The translations under genes were made by a program, and so were the position numbers. A model generated the notes under the pieces. It worked only from the letters and a program-made list of their open reading frames with translations, made no database searches and was not told the origin of the DNA. DNA of 64,000 bases from JAJEFO01 sp009843725. GTDB taxonomy: Bacteria > Pseudomonadota > Alphaproteobacteria > Rhodobacterales > Rhodobacteraceae. Every line of letters starts with the position of its first letter. Position 1 is the stretch's first letter. This document shows, piece after piece, positions 53,320-62,238 of the stretch. The stretch is from assembly GCA_965243215.1 (NCBI GenBank), contig CBDEUJ010000002.1:496001-560000 (forward strand), read 5' to 3'.

Positions 53320-53825
53320 GACCTTCTCTCCCTGATTTTCGCCACCAGCGCGTCAACCAGCTTGTCAAACGGCTGGTCTATGTCTGCGGTGATCGCCGTC
53401 TCATCCAGACCCGGTGGCTCGAGCGTGGCCAATTGGCTTTCGAGCAGCGAAACGGGCATGAAATGGCCCGAACGGTTCGCCATGCGCTCGGACAGCGTTT
53501 CTCTGCTGCCCTCCAGATGCAGGAAACAGAGCGGCTCTGCCGCATTGTCGCGGATAATGTCGCGATAGGCACGTTTCAGCGCGGAGCATCCGATGACGAC
53601 GGGCCCGTCAAATTCTGCGAGCCGTTGGCCGACCCGGACCAGCCATGGTGCACGGTCGACGTCAGTCAGCGGCTCCCCACGCGACATCTTCGTGATATTC
53701 TCAGTCGGGTGCAGGTCGTCGCCATCAATGTAGCTGATGCCCAGTCTTTCGGCGACGGCAGCGCCGACCGTGCTCTTGCCGCAGCCTGACACCCCCATGA
53801 CCACGAACTGGCGGGCTAGAGGCAC
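53316..53825 (-). CDS. gntK: Gluconokinase
   Basis: Protein of 169 residues. VMGVSGCGKSTVG is the P-loop, followed by YIDGDDLHPTENITKMSRGEPLTDVDRAPWL, the gluconokinase signature, and SALKRAYRDIIR. It phosphorylates gluconate to 6-phosphogluconate. The start is a GTG at 53825, overlapping the end of the upstream reductase gene by 10 bases; the ribosome site is weak, fitting translational coupling. The enzyme feeds the product of the reductase into central metabolism. Confidence 0.93.
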   Translation of the reverse strand: MPLARQFVVMGVSGCGKSTVGAAVAERLGISYIDGDDLHPTENITKMSRGEPLTDVDRAPWLVRVGQRLAEFDGPVVIGCSALKRAYRDIIRDNAAEPLCFLHLEGSRETLSERMANRSGHFMPVSLLESQLATLEPPGLDETAITADIDQPFDKLVDALVAKIRERRS

Positions 53826-54589
53826 GCCGTTATTCCGCCGTCGACAAAAAGAGTGTGGCCATTGACGAAACTGGAAGCGTCGGATGACAGGAACACGGCC
53901 GCACCGACCAGCTCCTCGACCTTGCCCCAACGGCCCGCGGGTGTGCGGTTCCTCAGCCAGTCGGAAAACTCCGGATCGCTCACCAAGGCTGCGTTGAGGG
54001 GTGTGTCAAAATAGCCCGGTGCAATGGCGTTGCAGTTGAGCCCATGCTTCGCCCAGTCCGTCGCCATTCCCTTCGTCAGGTTGGCTACCGCCCCTTTCGT
54101 GGCGGTGTACGGCGCGATGCCCGGACGGGCCAATGCAGTCTGCACGCTGGCGATGTTGATGATGTGCCCAGCGCCGCGTCCGATCATATGTCGTGCGCAA
54201 GCTTGCCCAACATTGAATGCGGTCGCGATATTGTTGCGCAAGAGCATCTCGAACTTGTCTGCGGGGAAGTCCTCCAGTGGAGTGCGGTGCTGCATCCCGG
54301 CATTGTTGATCAGGATGTGAACGGGACCATTGCTGCTTTCATAGCGGTTGATCGCCGTTCTGACCGCGTCACTGTCGGTGGCGTCGAAGGCCAGTTCGTG
54401 GACATGTGCGGCGCCTGCCTGCAGCGTGGCCGCAGCCTTGGACAACTTTGCCGTGTCGCGCCCGTTTAGCACGATTGTCGCACCGAATTCGGCCAGCCCC
54501 TTTGCCAAGGCGAAGCCGATTCCCTGCGAGGATCCGGTAATGAGCGCGGTCTTCCCGTCGAGGTCGAACATCGCTGCGCCAGTGGTCAT
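53816..54589 (-). CDS. idnO: Gluconate 5-dehydrogenase-like short-chain reductase
   Basis: Protein of 257 residues, classical SDR: cofactor motif GSSQGIGFALA, NNAG at about residue 95 followed by MQHRTPLEDFP (a phrase typical of gluconate 5-dehydrogenase), catalytic Ser in ASVQ and Tyr-x-x-x-Lys in YTATK. It interconverts 5-ketogluconate and gluconate. AGGAAG precedes the ATG. First gene of the leftward operon, reading from the divergent promoter with the perfect operator at 54638. Confidence 0.9.
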   Translation of the reverse strand: MTTGAAMFDLDGKTALITGSSQGIGFALAKGLAEFGATIVLNGRDTAKLSKAAATLQAGAAHVHELAFDATDSDAVRTAINRYESSNGPVHILINNAGMQHRTPLEDFPADKFEMLLRNNIATAFNVGQACARHMIGRGAGHIINIASVQTALARPGIAPYTATKGAVANLTKGMATDWAKHGLNCNAIAPGYFDTPLNAALVSDPEFSDWLRNRTPAGRWGKVEELVGAAVFLSSDASSFVNGHTLFVDGGITACL

Positions 54590-54637
54590 GATCGGCTTCC
54601 TATCTTTTGACTCGACAAGACGTGTCGTCTCCGTCTA

Positions 54638-54651
54638 TGTTATCGATAACA
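54638..54651. promoter_or_regulatory. Perfect palindromic LacI-type operator (divergent promoter)
   Basis: TGTTATCGATAACA, a perfect 14-base palindrome, between the leftward idnO-gntK operon and the rightward dehydrogenase genes. One bound repressor could control both directions. Confidence 0.85.
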
Positions 54652-54674
54652 CGCCTGTCAACATGAGAAGCGAA

Positions 54675-55622
54675 ATGCCGAAGCCGGAAATCCTCCAGGT
54701 TGGCCCTTATCCGGACTGGGATCAGGTTCCATTGGATCAAGCCTATACAATGCACAGGTACTTCAAGATGGCTGCCCCGGCATCATTTCTGATTGAGTGC
54801 GGTCGTGCAATACGTGGCATCGCGACGCGGGGTGAATTGGGTGCGGACCGAAGGATGATAGATGCCTGTCCGAATCTCGAGATCATTTCTGTCTACGGCG
54901 TAGGCTACGATGCGGTCGATCTCGATGCCTGCCGGGAACGCAACGTGAGGGTGACCAACACTCCGGATGTCCTGACCCGCGACGTTGCCGATCTGGGTGT
55001 TGCAATGATGCTGTGTCAGGCGCGCGGCATGATCGGAGCCGACGCATGGGTGCGCGGCGGGGACTGGGCACGGGAGGGCCTCTACCCGCTGAAACGTCGA
55101 GTTCATGAAGCCAAGGCAGGAATCTTGGGGCTTGGGCGCATCGGCCGAGAAGTTGCACGCAGACTGGCCGGATTCGACATGGAAATCGCCTATTCCGACA
55201 TTGCGCCGAAGGACTGTACGCAAGACTGGGCATTCATTGCCGATCCAGTTGAATTGGCACGCCACTCCGATTACCTGTTCGTGACGCTAGCCGCTTCGGA
55301 AGAGACCCGCCAATTCGTGGGTCGCGAGATGATCGAGGCAGTCGGTCCTGAAGGCATGGTGATCAACGTCAGCAGGGCATCCAACATCGACGAAGCTGCA
55401 CTGCTAGATGCGTTGGAAGGCGGTGCGCTCGGTTCCGCGGCGCTCGACGTGTTCGAGGGCGAACCCGAGTTGAATCCACGCTTCCTGAAGCTCGAAAACG
55501 TCCTTCTTCAGCCGCATCACGCCTCAGGCACGGTGGAGACCCGGAAAGCCATGGGCAAGCTGGTGCGGGACAACCTGGCTGCGCACTTTGCCGGCCGGCC
55601 GCTCTTGACGCCCGTACTTTGA
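54675..55622 (+). CDS. 2-hydroxyacid dehydrogenase (D-isomer family)
   Basis: Protein of 315 residues. The NAD motif GLGRIGREVARRLAGF, the Arg of NVSRASNIDEAALLDAL and the terminal LQPHHASGT with the catalytic His are all present, as is an acidic Glu in FEGEPELN. It reduces a 2-keto acid to a 2-hydroxy acid, e.g. a ketogluconate-type substrate. The ATG at 54675 has GAGAAG upstream; an in-frame ATG at 54663 lies too close to the operator and has no ribosome site. The gene is followed by idnD 7 bases later. Confidence 0.9.
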   Translation: MPKPEILQVGPYPDWDQVPLDQAYTMHRYFKMAAPASFLIECGRAIRGIATRGELGADRRMIDACPNLEIISVYGVGYDAVDLDACRERNVRVTNTPDVLTRDVADLGVAMMLCQARGMIGADAWVRGGDWAREGLYPLKRRVHEAKAGILGLGRIGREVARRLAGFDMEIAYSDIAPKDCTQDWAFIADPVELARHSDYLFVTLAASEETRQFVGREMIEAVGPEGMVINVSRASNIDEAALLDALEGGALGSAALDVFEGEPELNPRFLKLENVLLQPHHASGTVETRKAMGKLVRDNLAAHFAGRPLLTPVL

Positions 55623-55629
55623 GACCTTG

Positions 55630-56658
55630 ATGAAATCGGTCGTCATCCACTCGGCAAAGGATCTTCGGATCGAGGACATGCCGCCCGAGGACCCCGGCGC
55701 GGGACAAGTTGAAATCCGCGTGGCCGCGGGGGGCATCTGCGGGTCCGACCTCCATTACTACAATCACGGCGGCTTCGGATCTGTTCGGCTGAAAGAGCCG
55801 ATGATCCTTGGCCACGAGATTGCCGGACACATCACGCGGCTTGGAGAGGGCGTGACCGGTCTGCGAGTCGGACAATTGGTGGCAGTTTCACCCTCGCGCC
55901 CGTGCCGTGGCTGTGCCTATTGCCGTGAGTCGAAGTACAACCAGTGCCTCAACATGCGGTTTTACGGTTCGGCAATGCCGTTCCCGCACATCCAGGGAGC
56001 GTTCCGGGAGGTGTTGGTGGCAGACGCCACGCAATGCGCCCCCGCAGACGGGTTGTCCGCTGGCGAGGCTGCGGCGGCTGAACCACTGGCCGTCTGTCTG
56101 CACGCAGCCCGCAGGGCTGGCGAAATCCTGGGCAAGCGCGTGCTTGTCACCGGCTGCGGACCGATCGGACTCTTGTGCATCCTCGTTGCCCGGCAGTCCG
56201 GCGCGGCAGAGATCGTGGCAACCGATCTCTCGGATTTCACGCTGCGCATGGCCGGCCAGATTGGCGCCGACAGCACCGTGAATGTCGGCCAGACGCCGGA
56301 ACGGATGGCTGACTACGAGGCAGGCAAGGGGTATTTCGACTTGCTCCTCGAATGCACCGGTGTCGCGCAGGCATTGGCTGGCGGAATCGCAGCACTGCGT
56401 CCTGACGGAGTGGTGGTGCAGCTAGGGCTCGGCGGCGACATGCAGGTTCCGGTTCAGACCATGACTACGAAGGAGATTCAGTTCAGAGGCTCGTTCCGCT
56501 TCCACGACGAGTTCTTGACTGGCGTCGAACTGATGCAGAGGAACCTGATCGATGTCAAACCGCTGATCACTCATACCGTGGCGCTTGACGACTCAGAAAG
56601 CGGGTTCCAGCTCGCTTCCGACCGGAACCAGGCAGTGAAGGTGCAGATCGCGTTCTGA
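55630..56658 (+). CDS. idnD: L-idonate 5-dehydrogenase-like zinc alcohol dehydrogenase
   Basis: Protein of 342 residues, MDR family. Catalytic zinc ligands: Cys in GGICGSDLHYYNHGG and GHE in ILGHEIAGH. The structural zinc site has PCRGCAYCRESKYNQC. The Rossmann motif is VTGCGPIGLLC. The YYNHGGFGS string is typical of L-idonate 5-dehydrogenase, which oxidises L-idonate to 5-ketogluconate. It lies in a rightward pair with the 2-hydroxyacid dehydrogenase under the 54638 operator. Confidence 0.9.
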   Translation: MKSVVIHSAKDLRIEDMPPEDPGAGQVEIRVAAGGICGSDLHYYNHGGFGSVRLKEPMILGHEIAGHITRLGEGVTGLRVGQLVAVSPSRPCRGCAYCRESKYNQCLNMRFYGSAMPFPHIQGAFREVLVADATQCAPADGLSAGEAAAAEPLAVCLHAARRAGEILGKRVLVTGCGPIGLLCILVARQSGAAEIVATDLSDFTLRMAGQIGADSTVNVGQTPERMADYEAGKGYFDLLLECTGVAQALAGGIAALRPDGVVVQLGLGGDMQVPVQTMTTKEIQFRGSFRFHDEFLTGVELMQRNLIDVKPLITHTVALDDSESGFQLASDRNQAVKVQIAF

Positions 56659-56662
56659 ACAG

Positions 56663-57103
56663 TCACAGATCGCGTTTCGGCGACTTGTCTGCATCCGCGC
56701 CAATTGCCGCCAGCGCCGCCCGCGCGACCGTCAAGTCCTGTTCGGGCGAACCGGACCCCACGCCGATCCCGCCAAGCAGTTCGCCGTCAATCCGGATCGG
56801 CAATCCGCCTGCGAGCCCTGTGACCTCTCCACCGGTGGCTGCCGCAATTTGCGTCCGCACTGCATCGGGGACCGCGGTGCTGGGAGCGCCGATCGAGGCC
56901 GCCGTTCGCGCCTTCGCCCGCGCCGACCTGCGGCTGAGAAACTTCGAACCGGTCATCCGAATCTCGCCAAGCAGTTCACCGCTGGCATCCACGATCACGA
57001 TGCATTGCGGCTGGCCAATTGCCTCGGCCGCTTTCATCGCGGCACCCAGCATTTTGAAGGTGGCGCGATGGGTCAGATTGCGCGTGCAAGCAGTGAATTC
57101 CAT
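56663..57103 (-). CDS. GlcG/HbpS-like protein
   Basis: Protein of 146 residues matching the GlcG/HbpS (DUF336) family: MLGAAMKAAEAIGQPQCIVIVDASGELLGEIRM, then KARTAAS and GGLPIRIDGELLGGIGVGSGSPEQD. Members bind heme or act beside glycolate and diol oxidation genes; the exact role is not known. The ATG at 57103 has GGGAGA 7 bases upstream; longer starts have none. It is divergent from the lactonase gene, with an operator between. Confidence 0.88.
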   Translation of the reverse strand: MEFTACTRNLTHRATFKMLGAAMKAAEAIGQPQCIVIVDASGELLGEIRMTGSKFLSRRSARAKARTAASIGAPSTAVPDAVRTQIAAATGGEVTGLAGGLPIRIDGELLGGIGVGSGSPEQDLTVARAALAAIGADADKSPKRDL

Positions 57104-57148
57104 TGGCCGGTCTCCCATGGTAGGTTGCAGTTTCTTGACGCCGTAGAA

Positions 57149-57162
57149 TGGTATCGATAACA
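57149..57162. promoter_or_regulatory. LacI-type operator between GlcG-like and lactonase genes
   Basis: TGGTATCGATAACA, 13 of 14 bases of the locus palindrome, placed between divergent genes. Confidence 0.75.
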
Positions 57163-57191
57163 GCAATGCCCGAAGAGTCTGGAGCCGACAA

Positions 57192-58091
57192 ATGTCTTTC
57201 TTCGATTCCCGTGATCCCGCCTTCGACAGCTACGTGTTGGGCAATGCGCCGGTCAAGCAGCTTGCCACAGGGTTCGATTGGGTCGAGGGACCAGTCTGGT
57301 TCGGTGATGCGGGCTGTCTCTTGTTTTCCGACATCCCGAACAATCGCATTGTGCGCTGGACGCCCGGCAGCGGCGTCACAACGTATCGGCAGCCATCGAA
57401 CTACAGCAACGGCCATACGCGCGATCGCGAGGGAAGGCTGGTTTCTTGCGAACACGGTGCCCGACGGGTGACACGGACCGAACATGACGGACGGATTACC
57501 GTGATCGCGGACAGCTTCGAGGGCAAGCGGCTCAATTCTCCCAACGACGTGGTCGTGAAGTCCGACGGCACGATCTGGTTCACGGATCCGCACTACGGGA
57601 TCATGACCAACTACGAGGGCTATGCGGCGGAGCAGGAACTGCCATGCAACCTTTATCGCGTCGATCCGGCTTCGGGGCGTATGGACGCGATGGTGACGGA
57701 CGCCAATTGCCCCAACGGTCTGGCGTTCTCGCCTGACGAGTCGCGGCTCTACATGGCCGATACCGGACGCATGTTCAGCGATGATCCGCAGCATATCCGG
57801 GCCTTCGACGTTGGCTCTGCCGGCAGGTTGGCGGGCGGCGACGTGTTTCACGTGATCGAGCCGGGCTGCTCGGACGGTCTGCGTGTCGACGTCGACGGCA
57901 ATCTCTGGTCCTCCGCTGCCGATGGCGTCCACTGCATTTCCCCGAACGGCGATCTTCTGGGCAAGATCCTGGTGCCCGAACTGGTCTCGAATGTCTGTTT
58001 CGGCGGACGCGCGAAGCACGAACTCTACATGACCGCGACCACCTCGATCTATCGTGTCACCCTGAACCGGCAGGGAATCCAGCACCCTTGA
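57192..58091 (+). CDS. SMP-30/gluconolactonase family lactonase
   Basis: Protein of 299 residues, six-bladed propeller. WVEGPVWFGDAGCLLFSDIPNNRIVRW carries the metal-binding Glu, LNSPNDVVVKSDGTIWFTDPHYG has the Asn-Asp pair, and PNGLAFSPDESRLYMADTG the later Asn. It hydrolyses a sugar lactone such as gluconolactone or idonolactone to the free acid. GGAG lies 7 bases before the ATG. It completes the lactone-to-acid step of the locus. Confidence 0.92.
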   Translation: MSFFDSRDPAFDSYVLGNAPVKQLATGFDWVEGPVWFGDAGCLLFSDIPNNRIVRWTPGSGVTTYRQPSNYSNGHTRDREGRLVSCEHGARRVTRTEHDGRITVIADSFEGKRLNSPNDVVVKSDGTIWFTDPHYGIMTNYEGYAAEQELPCNLYRVDPASGRMDAMVTDANCPNGLAFSPDESRLYMADTGRMFSDDPQHIRAFDVGSAGRLAGGDVFHVIEPGCSDGLRVDVDGNLWSSAADGVHCISPNGDLLGKILVPELVSNVCFGGRAKHELYMTATTSIYRVTLNRQGIQHP

Positions 58092-59121
58092 TGTCTGGAC
58101 CTGATCGGGGGTGCTGTCGTTCAATTTCTCGTCGGTCGCTTGCCCGCACAGGTCCCGAACGCAATGTCTTGCAAGCACCAGCCTGCTGACAAGCCCTATG
58201 GCGCATGGCACTGTCATCCGCAGAGAACCGGAATTGCGACGTCTCCATCCAAGCGCAGTTCGGGCCTGCTTTTGGTCCAGCCGCCGCCCGGACCATTTTG
58301 CACGGGGTTGAATGCCGGGCTTGCCTTGGCGCGCATCTCGGACTTCGCCCAAGCATGCTGCATGGCGGGGCTTGAGTGGCATGAAGCTCCGCAATTCACG
58401 TCCGTGACCTCGTGGAGCGGCGACGCGGTGATCGGCAGGCGCTGCGGGGTGGGCATCTCCCGGTCGCCGAACCGAAAGCGGACGTCATGTCGCGACGTGT
58501 GAAACGGCAAGCTACAGGCCTGCAAGCGCGTCAGGTCCGCCGACGAGACCCTCCCGTCGGTCAGGAGACCCTGCCTCAAGATGAACGAGTCCCTTACGAG
58601 CGAAGAGGCTTGATACGAACTCAGGATTCAGGAGGGTCTGGGGAAAAATGACTGTGGACGAGTTTGTGCGCGCTTCTGTGGAAAACTGGTTCGGGCCCTG
58701 ACCGCGTCCGTTGTCCGTTCGTGTGCCGGGACCTTCGCCGCACCATGTCAACTCTAGGAAATGGCGGTTCGTCGCACGGCCTTGCAAGGCAGGCTGGACT
58801 GGACGCTCCTTGGGTCGTCGGACCCGCTGCGAGCATGGTCCGCCCGCCAGTCCCGGATTTGTTCAAGCAGGCCGGTCGCACCTTGGTGGCGGGATGGCCT
58901 CGGCATCCTTGCACGACGCCAGACTGTGGAAGGGGATGTGGACAACTCGATTCCGGCTTGCCGGGATTCGCGGGAAAGTCCTGAGCAGGGACTGTGCAGT
59001 CCTATGTAGGCAGTTGAATCATTGACATTTTCTCAGGAAAGATGCAAAGTCAATCAGGCTCTATTGGTCCATGCCGGTCCACTGAGTCGGGCATGGGCCC
59101 GATTTCGGGAGGAATTTCGTT
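58092..59121. other. Long gene-free interval
   Basis: About 1 kb between the sugar-acid locus and the molybdenum hydroxylase operon. A short hairpin GGACTG-tg-CAGTCC is near 58986. Several frames exist on both strands (e.g. 58579-58214 leftward) but none with family or ribosome site. The promoter of the downstream operon should be in the last 150 bases. Confidence 0.4.
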
Positions 59122-59802
59122 ATGGATTCAGCAGGCCCGTACGATCCGACACTTGACTATCCGGACGGACCGGCAATCGCGGAGATTGCAGGGAGCGGCG
59201 ACATAAAGCCTTGGCGCCCCTTGCACGTGACGCGCCGCAATTTCCTGCGGGGAGTCGTGTGCTCCGGCATTGTGATCGGCGGATCGTCCTATCTGTTCTC
59301 GACGGCAACGCCCGCCCGTGCAGACGCACGCGGGGTCGAACGCATGATGTCACTTACCGTGAACGGCAGGACGCACCATGTCGACGTGGCGCCGAACGAG
59401 ACGCTTGGTTACACGATCCGATATCGGTTGGGGCTGACCGGCACCAAGATCGGCTGCAACCAGGCGGAATGCGGCGCCTGCACCGTAATGGCGGATGGAC
59501 GGACGATCTACTCGTGCTCAACGCTCACGCACCGGATGCGTGGCAAGGACATCGTTACCGTTGAAGGAATTGCGGCGCCGGACGGCACGCTGCACCCCGT
59601 GCAGCAAGCGTTCATCGATGAACTCGCGCCTCAGTGCGGATTCTGCACGCCGGGCCAGGTGGTGGCCGGGGTCGCGTTGCTGAATGCCAACCCGAATCCA
59701 ACGGAAGAGGAGGCCCGGGTGGCGATGTCCGGAAACCTGTGCCGATGCGGCGCGTACGAACACTACCTGCGCGGCGTCATGAAGGCAGCTAGGGAGATAT
59801 AG
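59122..59802 (+). CDS. Tat-exported iron-sulfur subunit of molybdenum hydroxylase
   Basis: Protein of 226 residues. Residues 37-60 form a twin-arginine signal (TRRNFLRG followed by a hydrophobic stretch and ATPARA). The mature protein is the two-[2Fe-2S] subunit: plant-type cluster CNQAECGACTV plus a later Cys, then CGFCTPGQVV and CRCGAYEH for the second. It transfers electrons from the molybdenum cofactor subunit. GGGAGG lies about 8 bases before the ATG. An export signal on this subunit implies that the whole enzyme folds in the cytoplasm and moves to the periplasm. The 36 residues before the twin arginines are longer than usual. Confidence 0.93.
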   Translation: MDSAGPYDPTLDYPDGPAIAEIAGSGDIKPWRPLHVTRRNFLRGVVCSGIVIGGSSYLFSTATPARADARGVERMMSLTVNGRTHHVDVAPNETLGYTIRYRLGLTGTKIGCNQAECGACTVMADGRTIYSCSTLTHRMRGKDIVTVEGIAAPDGTLHPVQQAFIDELAPQCGFCTPGQVVAGVALLNANPNPTEEEARVAMSGNLCRCGAYEHYLRGVMKAAREI

Positions 59803-59805
59803 ATC

Positions 59806-62220
59806 ATGGCTTACAGACTGATCGGAAACGACTTCACGCCCCCGGATGTCGAGGCGAAGGTTACCGGTTCGGCCAAGTACGCGGAGGATTTCCGGGCCGA
59901 CGGCATGGTTCATGTCAAGTTTTTCGCATCCCCCATGCCCCACGCGAAGGTGAGATCGATCGACGCGGACGAGGCAATGAAGATCCCTGGCTTTGTCACA
60001 ATGCTGCTACCCGACGAAGTCAAGCAGCCGGACGTCACCGGTTTCCCCATCCTGACGTCCGAGCCGAAGTATCACGGCCAGCCGATAGTCGCCGTCGCGG
60101 CGGAAACCGAGCAGGCGGCCGCCGATGCCGTAGCTGCCCTCAAGGTCGACCTGGAAATGCTTCCGTTCGTCGTCGACCCGCTCGAAAGCCTGAGGCCGGG
60201 CGGGATCAACGCACTTGAGGGTGGAAACATCTCGGGTCGCGGCGTTGACTTCGGGGAACTGAAGTGGACCGGCAAGGACTTTGCATCCGCTGCCGAGGAC
60301 GAACTGCCACGAGGTGCCGCACCCATCGAATGGAGCTTTGGCGATGTCGACGCAGGTTTTGCCGAGGCTGCGGTGATCGTCGAGGACTCCTTTGTCCATG
60401 CCACCAATTCCCACCATGCCATGGAGCCTCGATCTGCCGCTGCATTCTGGGAAAACGGCAAGTGCCATGTCTGGGGATCGACCCAGTCGACGTCGTTCGC
60501 CCAGCCGGGGCTCGCCCGCCTGATCGGCATCGAACTGAAGGACCTCGTGTTCGTCGCCGAATTCTGCGGTGGCGGGTTCGGCGGCAAGGGAGCGTCGTAT
60601 CCGCTGATGGCGCTTCCCGCACTGATGTCGAAGAAGCTCGGCGGAAGGCCCTGTCACATGCGCGTGTCGCGCGCGGAGGAATACGCCAACGGGATGGCGC
60701 GTTCCGGCTTCCAGGGCTGGACCAAGCTCGGATTCGCGGCTGACGGCCGGATCATTGCAGCCGACATCTTCGTGGTCCAGGACCTCGGCCCGACAACCGG
60801 CTTTCCGGACTTCAACAACGTCGGCAACGCGTTCAGCATCGTCTTCCAGCCGCCCAGCATGCGGTTCCGCGCAGTGCCCGTGCTGACCAACACGGTCCCC
60901 AAGGGGCCGCAGCGCGGACCAGGCGAGAACCAGACGGCGAACATGTTCGAGCCGCTGATCGACAAGGCCGCAAAGGAACTGGGACTCGATCGCGTGGCAA
61001 TCCGCGAGGTGAACGCTCCCGGAAAGGGCGGGGCTGGCGCGAAGATCGGCGCCAGGCAGGGACCGTTGACCTCGGCCTTCCTGAAGGAGGCCCTCACGCA
61101 GGGCGCCGAGACATTCAGATGGGCCGCGCGTTCAGCCAACTCCGGAATGCGGACGGGCCCCAAGGCACGCGGCTACGGTGTCGCATCAGCCTACCACTCG
61201 GCTGGCTCCAGCGGATTCGACGGTCTCGTGAGGATCACGCCGGACGGAATCCTGCACGTCCATACCGGTGTCGGAAACCTAGGCACCTACTCGTACGGCT
61301 CGACGTCCCGTGTCGCGGCCGAGGTCCTGGGCTTCGACTGGGACCGCGTCGTCATAGAACGCGGAGGCACGGCCAAGCACATTCCCTTCAATCTTGGCCA
61401 GTTCGGTTCAAACACGAGCTTCACCATGTCCAGAACCAACTACGTCGCAGCAATGGACGCGAAGGCGAAGCTTCTCGAGATCGCCGCTTCCGCCCACGGC
61501 GGCAGCCCGGATGACTATGAACTGAGCGATGAGCAGATCGTCAGGAAGTCGGACATGGGCGCGCTGATGACATTTGCCGAGGCGGCGCAGATGGCCATCG
61601 ACATGGGTGGCAGGTACGCGGGGCATGTTCTTCCGGAGGACATTCACGAAATGACCCGTGCCTCTGCGACAGCGATCGCCGGAACCGGCCTCGTCGGGGT
61701 TGCTAAGGACACGCTTCCCAAGGACGGCACGGCGCCGGCCCTGACCGCGTCATTTGTCGAAGTGGACGTCGATCTCGAAACCGGAGCGATCGAAATCCTC
61801 GACTTTCTCACGGTCTCGGATTGCGGGATCGTCAATCATCCGACAGGTCTGGCCGCACAGTCCCGCGGCGGGGCCGTCATGGGTTTCGGACTCGCGTTGA
61901 CCGAGCGCCATGTCTACGATCCCGCGTACGGCATTCCGAACGCAGTTTCGTTCTATCATGGCAAGCCGCTGTCCTACCTCGATGTGCCCATGAATACGCA
62001 ATGGGGAGCAGTGAATCAGCCGGACCCGCAGAATCCGATGGGCATAAGAGGTGTCGGGGAACCATTGCAGGGCTCGGCTTCGGCGGCATTGTTGTGCGCG
62101 ATTTCAGATGCGCTTGGCGGCCATCTGTTCAACCGGATTCCGGTTGTCACCGACATGATCGTGAATGCCGCTGCCGGCCAACCTCAATCGCACAAGCCGC
62201 TTGCGACCAACACGGTGTAA
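59806..62220 (+). CDS. Molybdopterin-binding subunit, xanthine dehydrogenase family
   Basis: Protein of 804 residues. The family pattern is complete: NDFTPPDVEAKVTGSAKYAEDF at the start, TNSHHAMEPRSAAAFWENGKCHVWGSTQS, CGGGFGGKGASYP, RGPGENQTA and the C-terminal GIRGVGEPLQGSASAAL, where the Glu of GVGEP is the expected catalytic base. It holds the molybdopterin cytosine dinucleotide cofactor and hydroxylates an aldehyde, N-heterocycle or CoA-type substrate. It has no signal of its own, so it should travel with the Tat subunit. Substrate not deducible. Confidence 0.94.
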   Translation: MAYRLIGNDFTPPDVEAKVTGSAKYAEDFRADGMVHVKFFASPMPHAKVRSIDADEAMKIPGFVTMLLPDEVKQPDVTGFPILTSEPKYHGQPIVAVAAETEQAAADAVAALKVDLEMLPFVVDPLESLRPGGINALEGGNISGRGVDFGELKWTGKDFASAAEDELPRGAAPIEWSFGDVDAGFAEAAVIVEDSFVHATNSHHAMEPRSAAAFWENGKCHVWGSTQSTSFAQPGLARLIGIELKDLVFVAEFCGGGFGGKGASYPLMALPALMSKKLGGRPCHMRVSRAEEYANGMARSGFQGWTKLGFAADGRIIAADIFVVQDLGPTTGFPDFNNVGNAFSIVFQPPSMRFRAVPVLTNTVPKGPQRGPGENQTANMFEPLIDKAAKELGLDRVAIREVNAPGKGGAGAKIGARQGPLTSAFLKEALTQGAETFRWAARSANSGMRTGPKARGYGVASAYHSAGSSGFDGLVRITPDGILHVHTGVGNLGTYSYGSTSRVAAEVLGFDWDRVVIERGGTAKHIPFNLGQFGSNTSFTMSRTNYVAAMDAKAKLLEIAASAHGGSPDDYELSDEQIVRKSDMGALMTFAEAAQMAIDMGGRYAGHVLPEDIHEMTRASATAIAGTGLVGVAKDTLPKDGTAPALTASFVEVDVDLETGAIEILDFLTVSDCGIVNHPTGLAAQSRGGAVMGFGLALTERHVYDPAYGIPNAVSFYHGKPLSYLDVPMNTQWGAVNQPDPQNPMGIRGVGEPLQGSASAALLCAISDALGGHLFNRIPVVTDMIVNAAAGQPQSHKPLATNTV

Positions 62221-62238
62221 GAGGCGGGAGGAAGAACA

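Noticed and set aside
58214..58579. Leftward 121-codon frame between the lactonase and hydroxylase genes
   Set aside because: No ribosome site, no family, and composition like the surrounding non-coding DNA.
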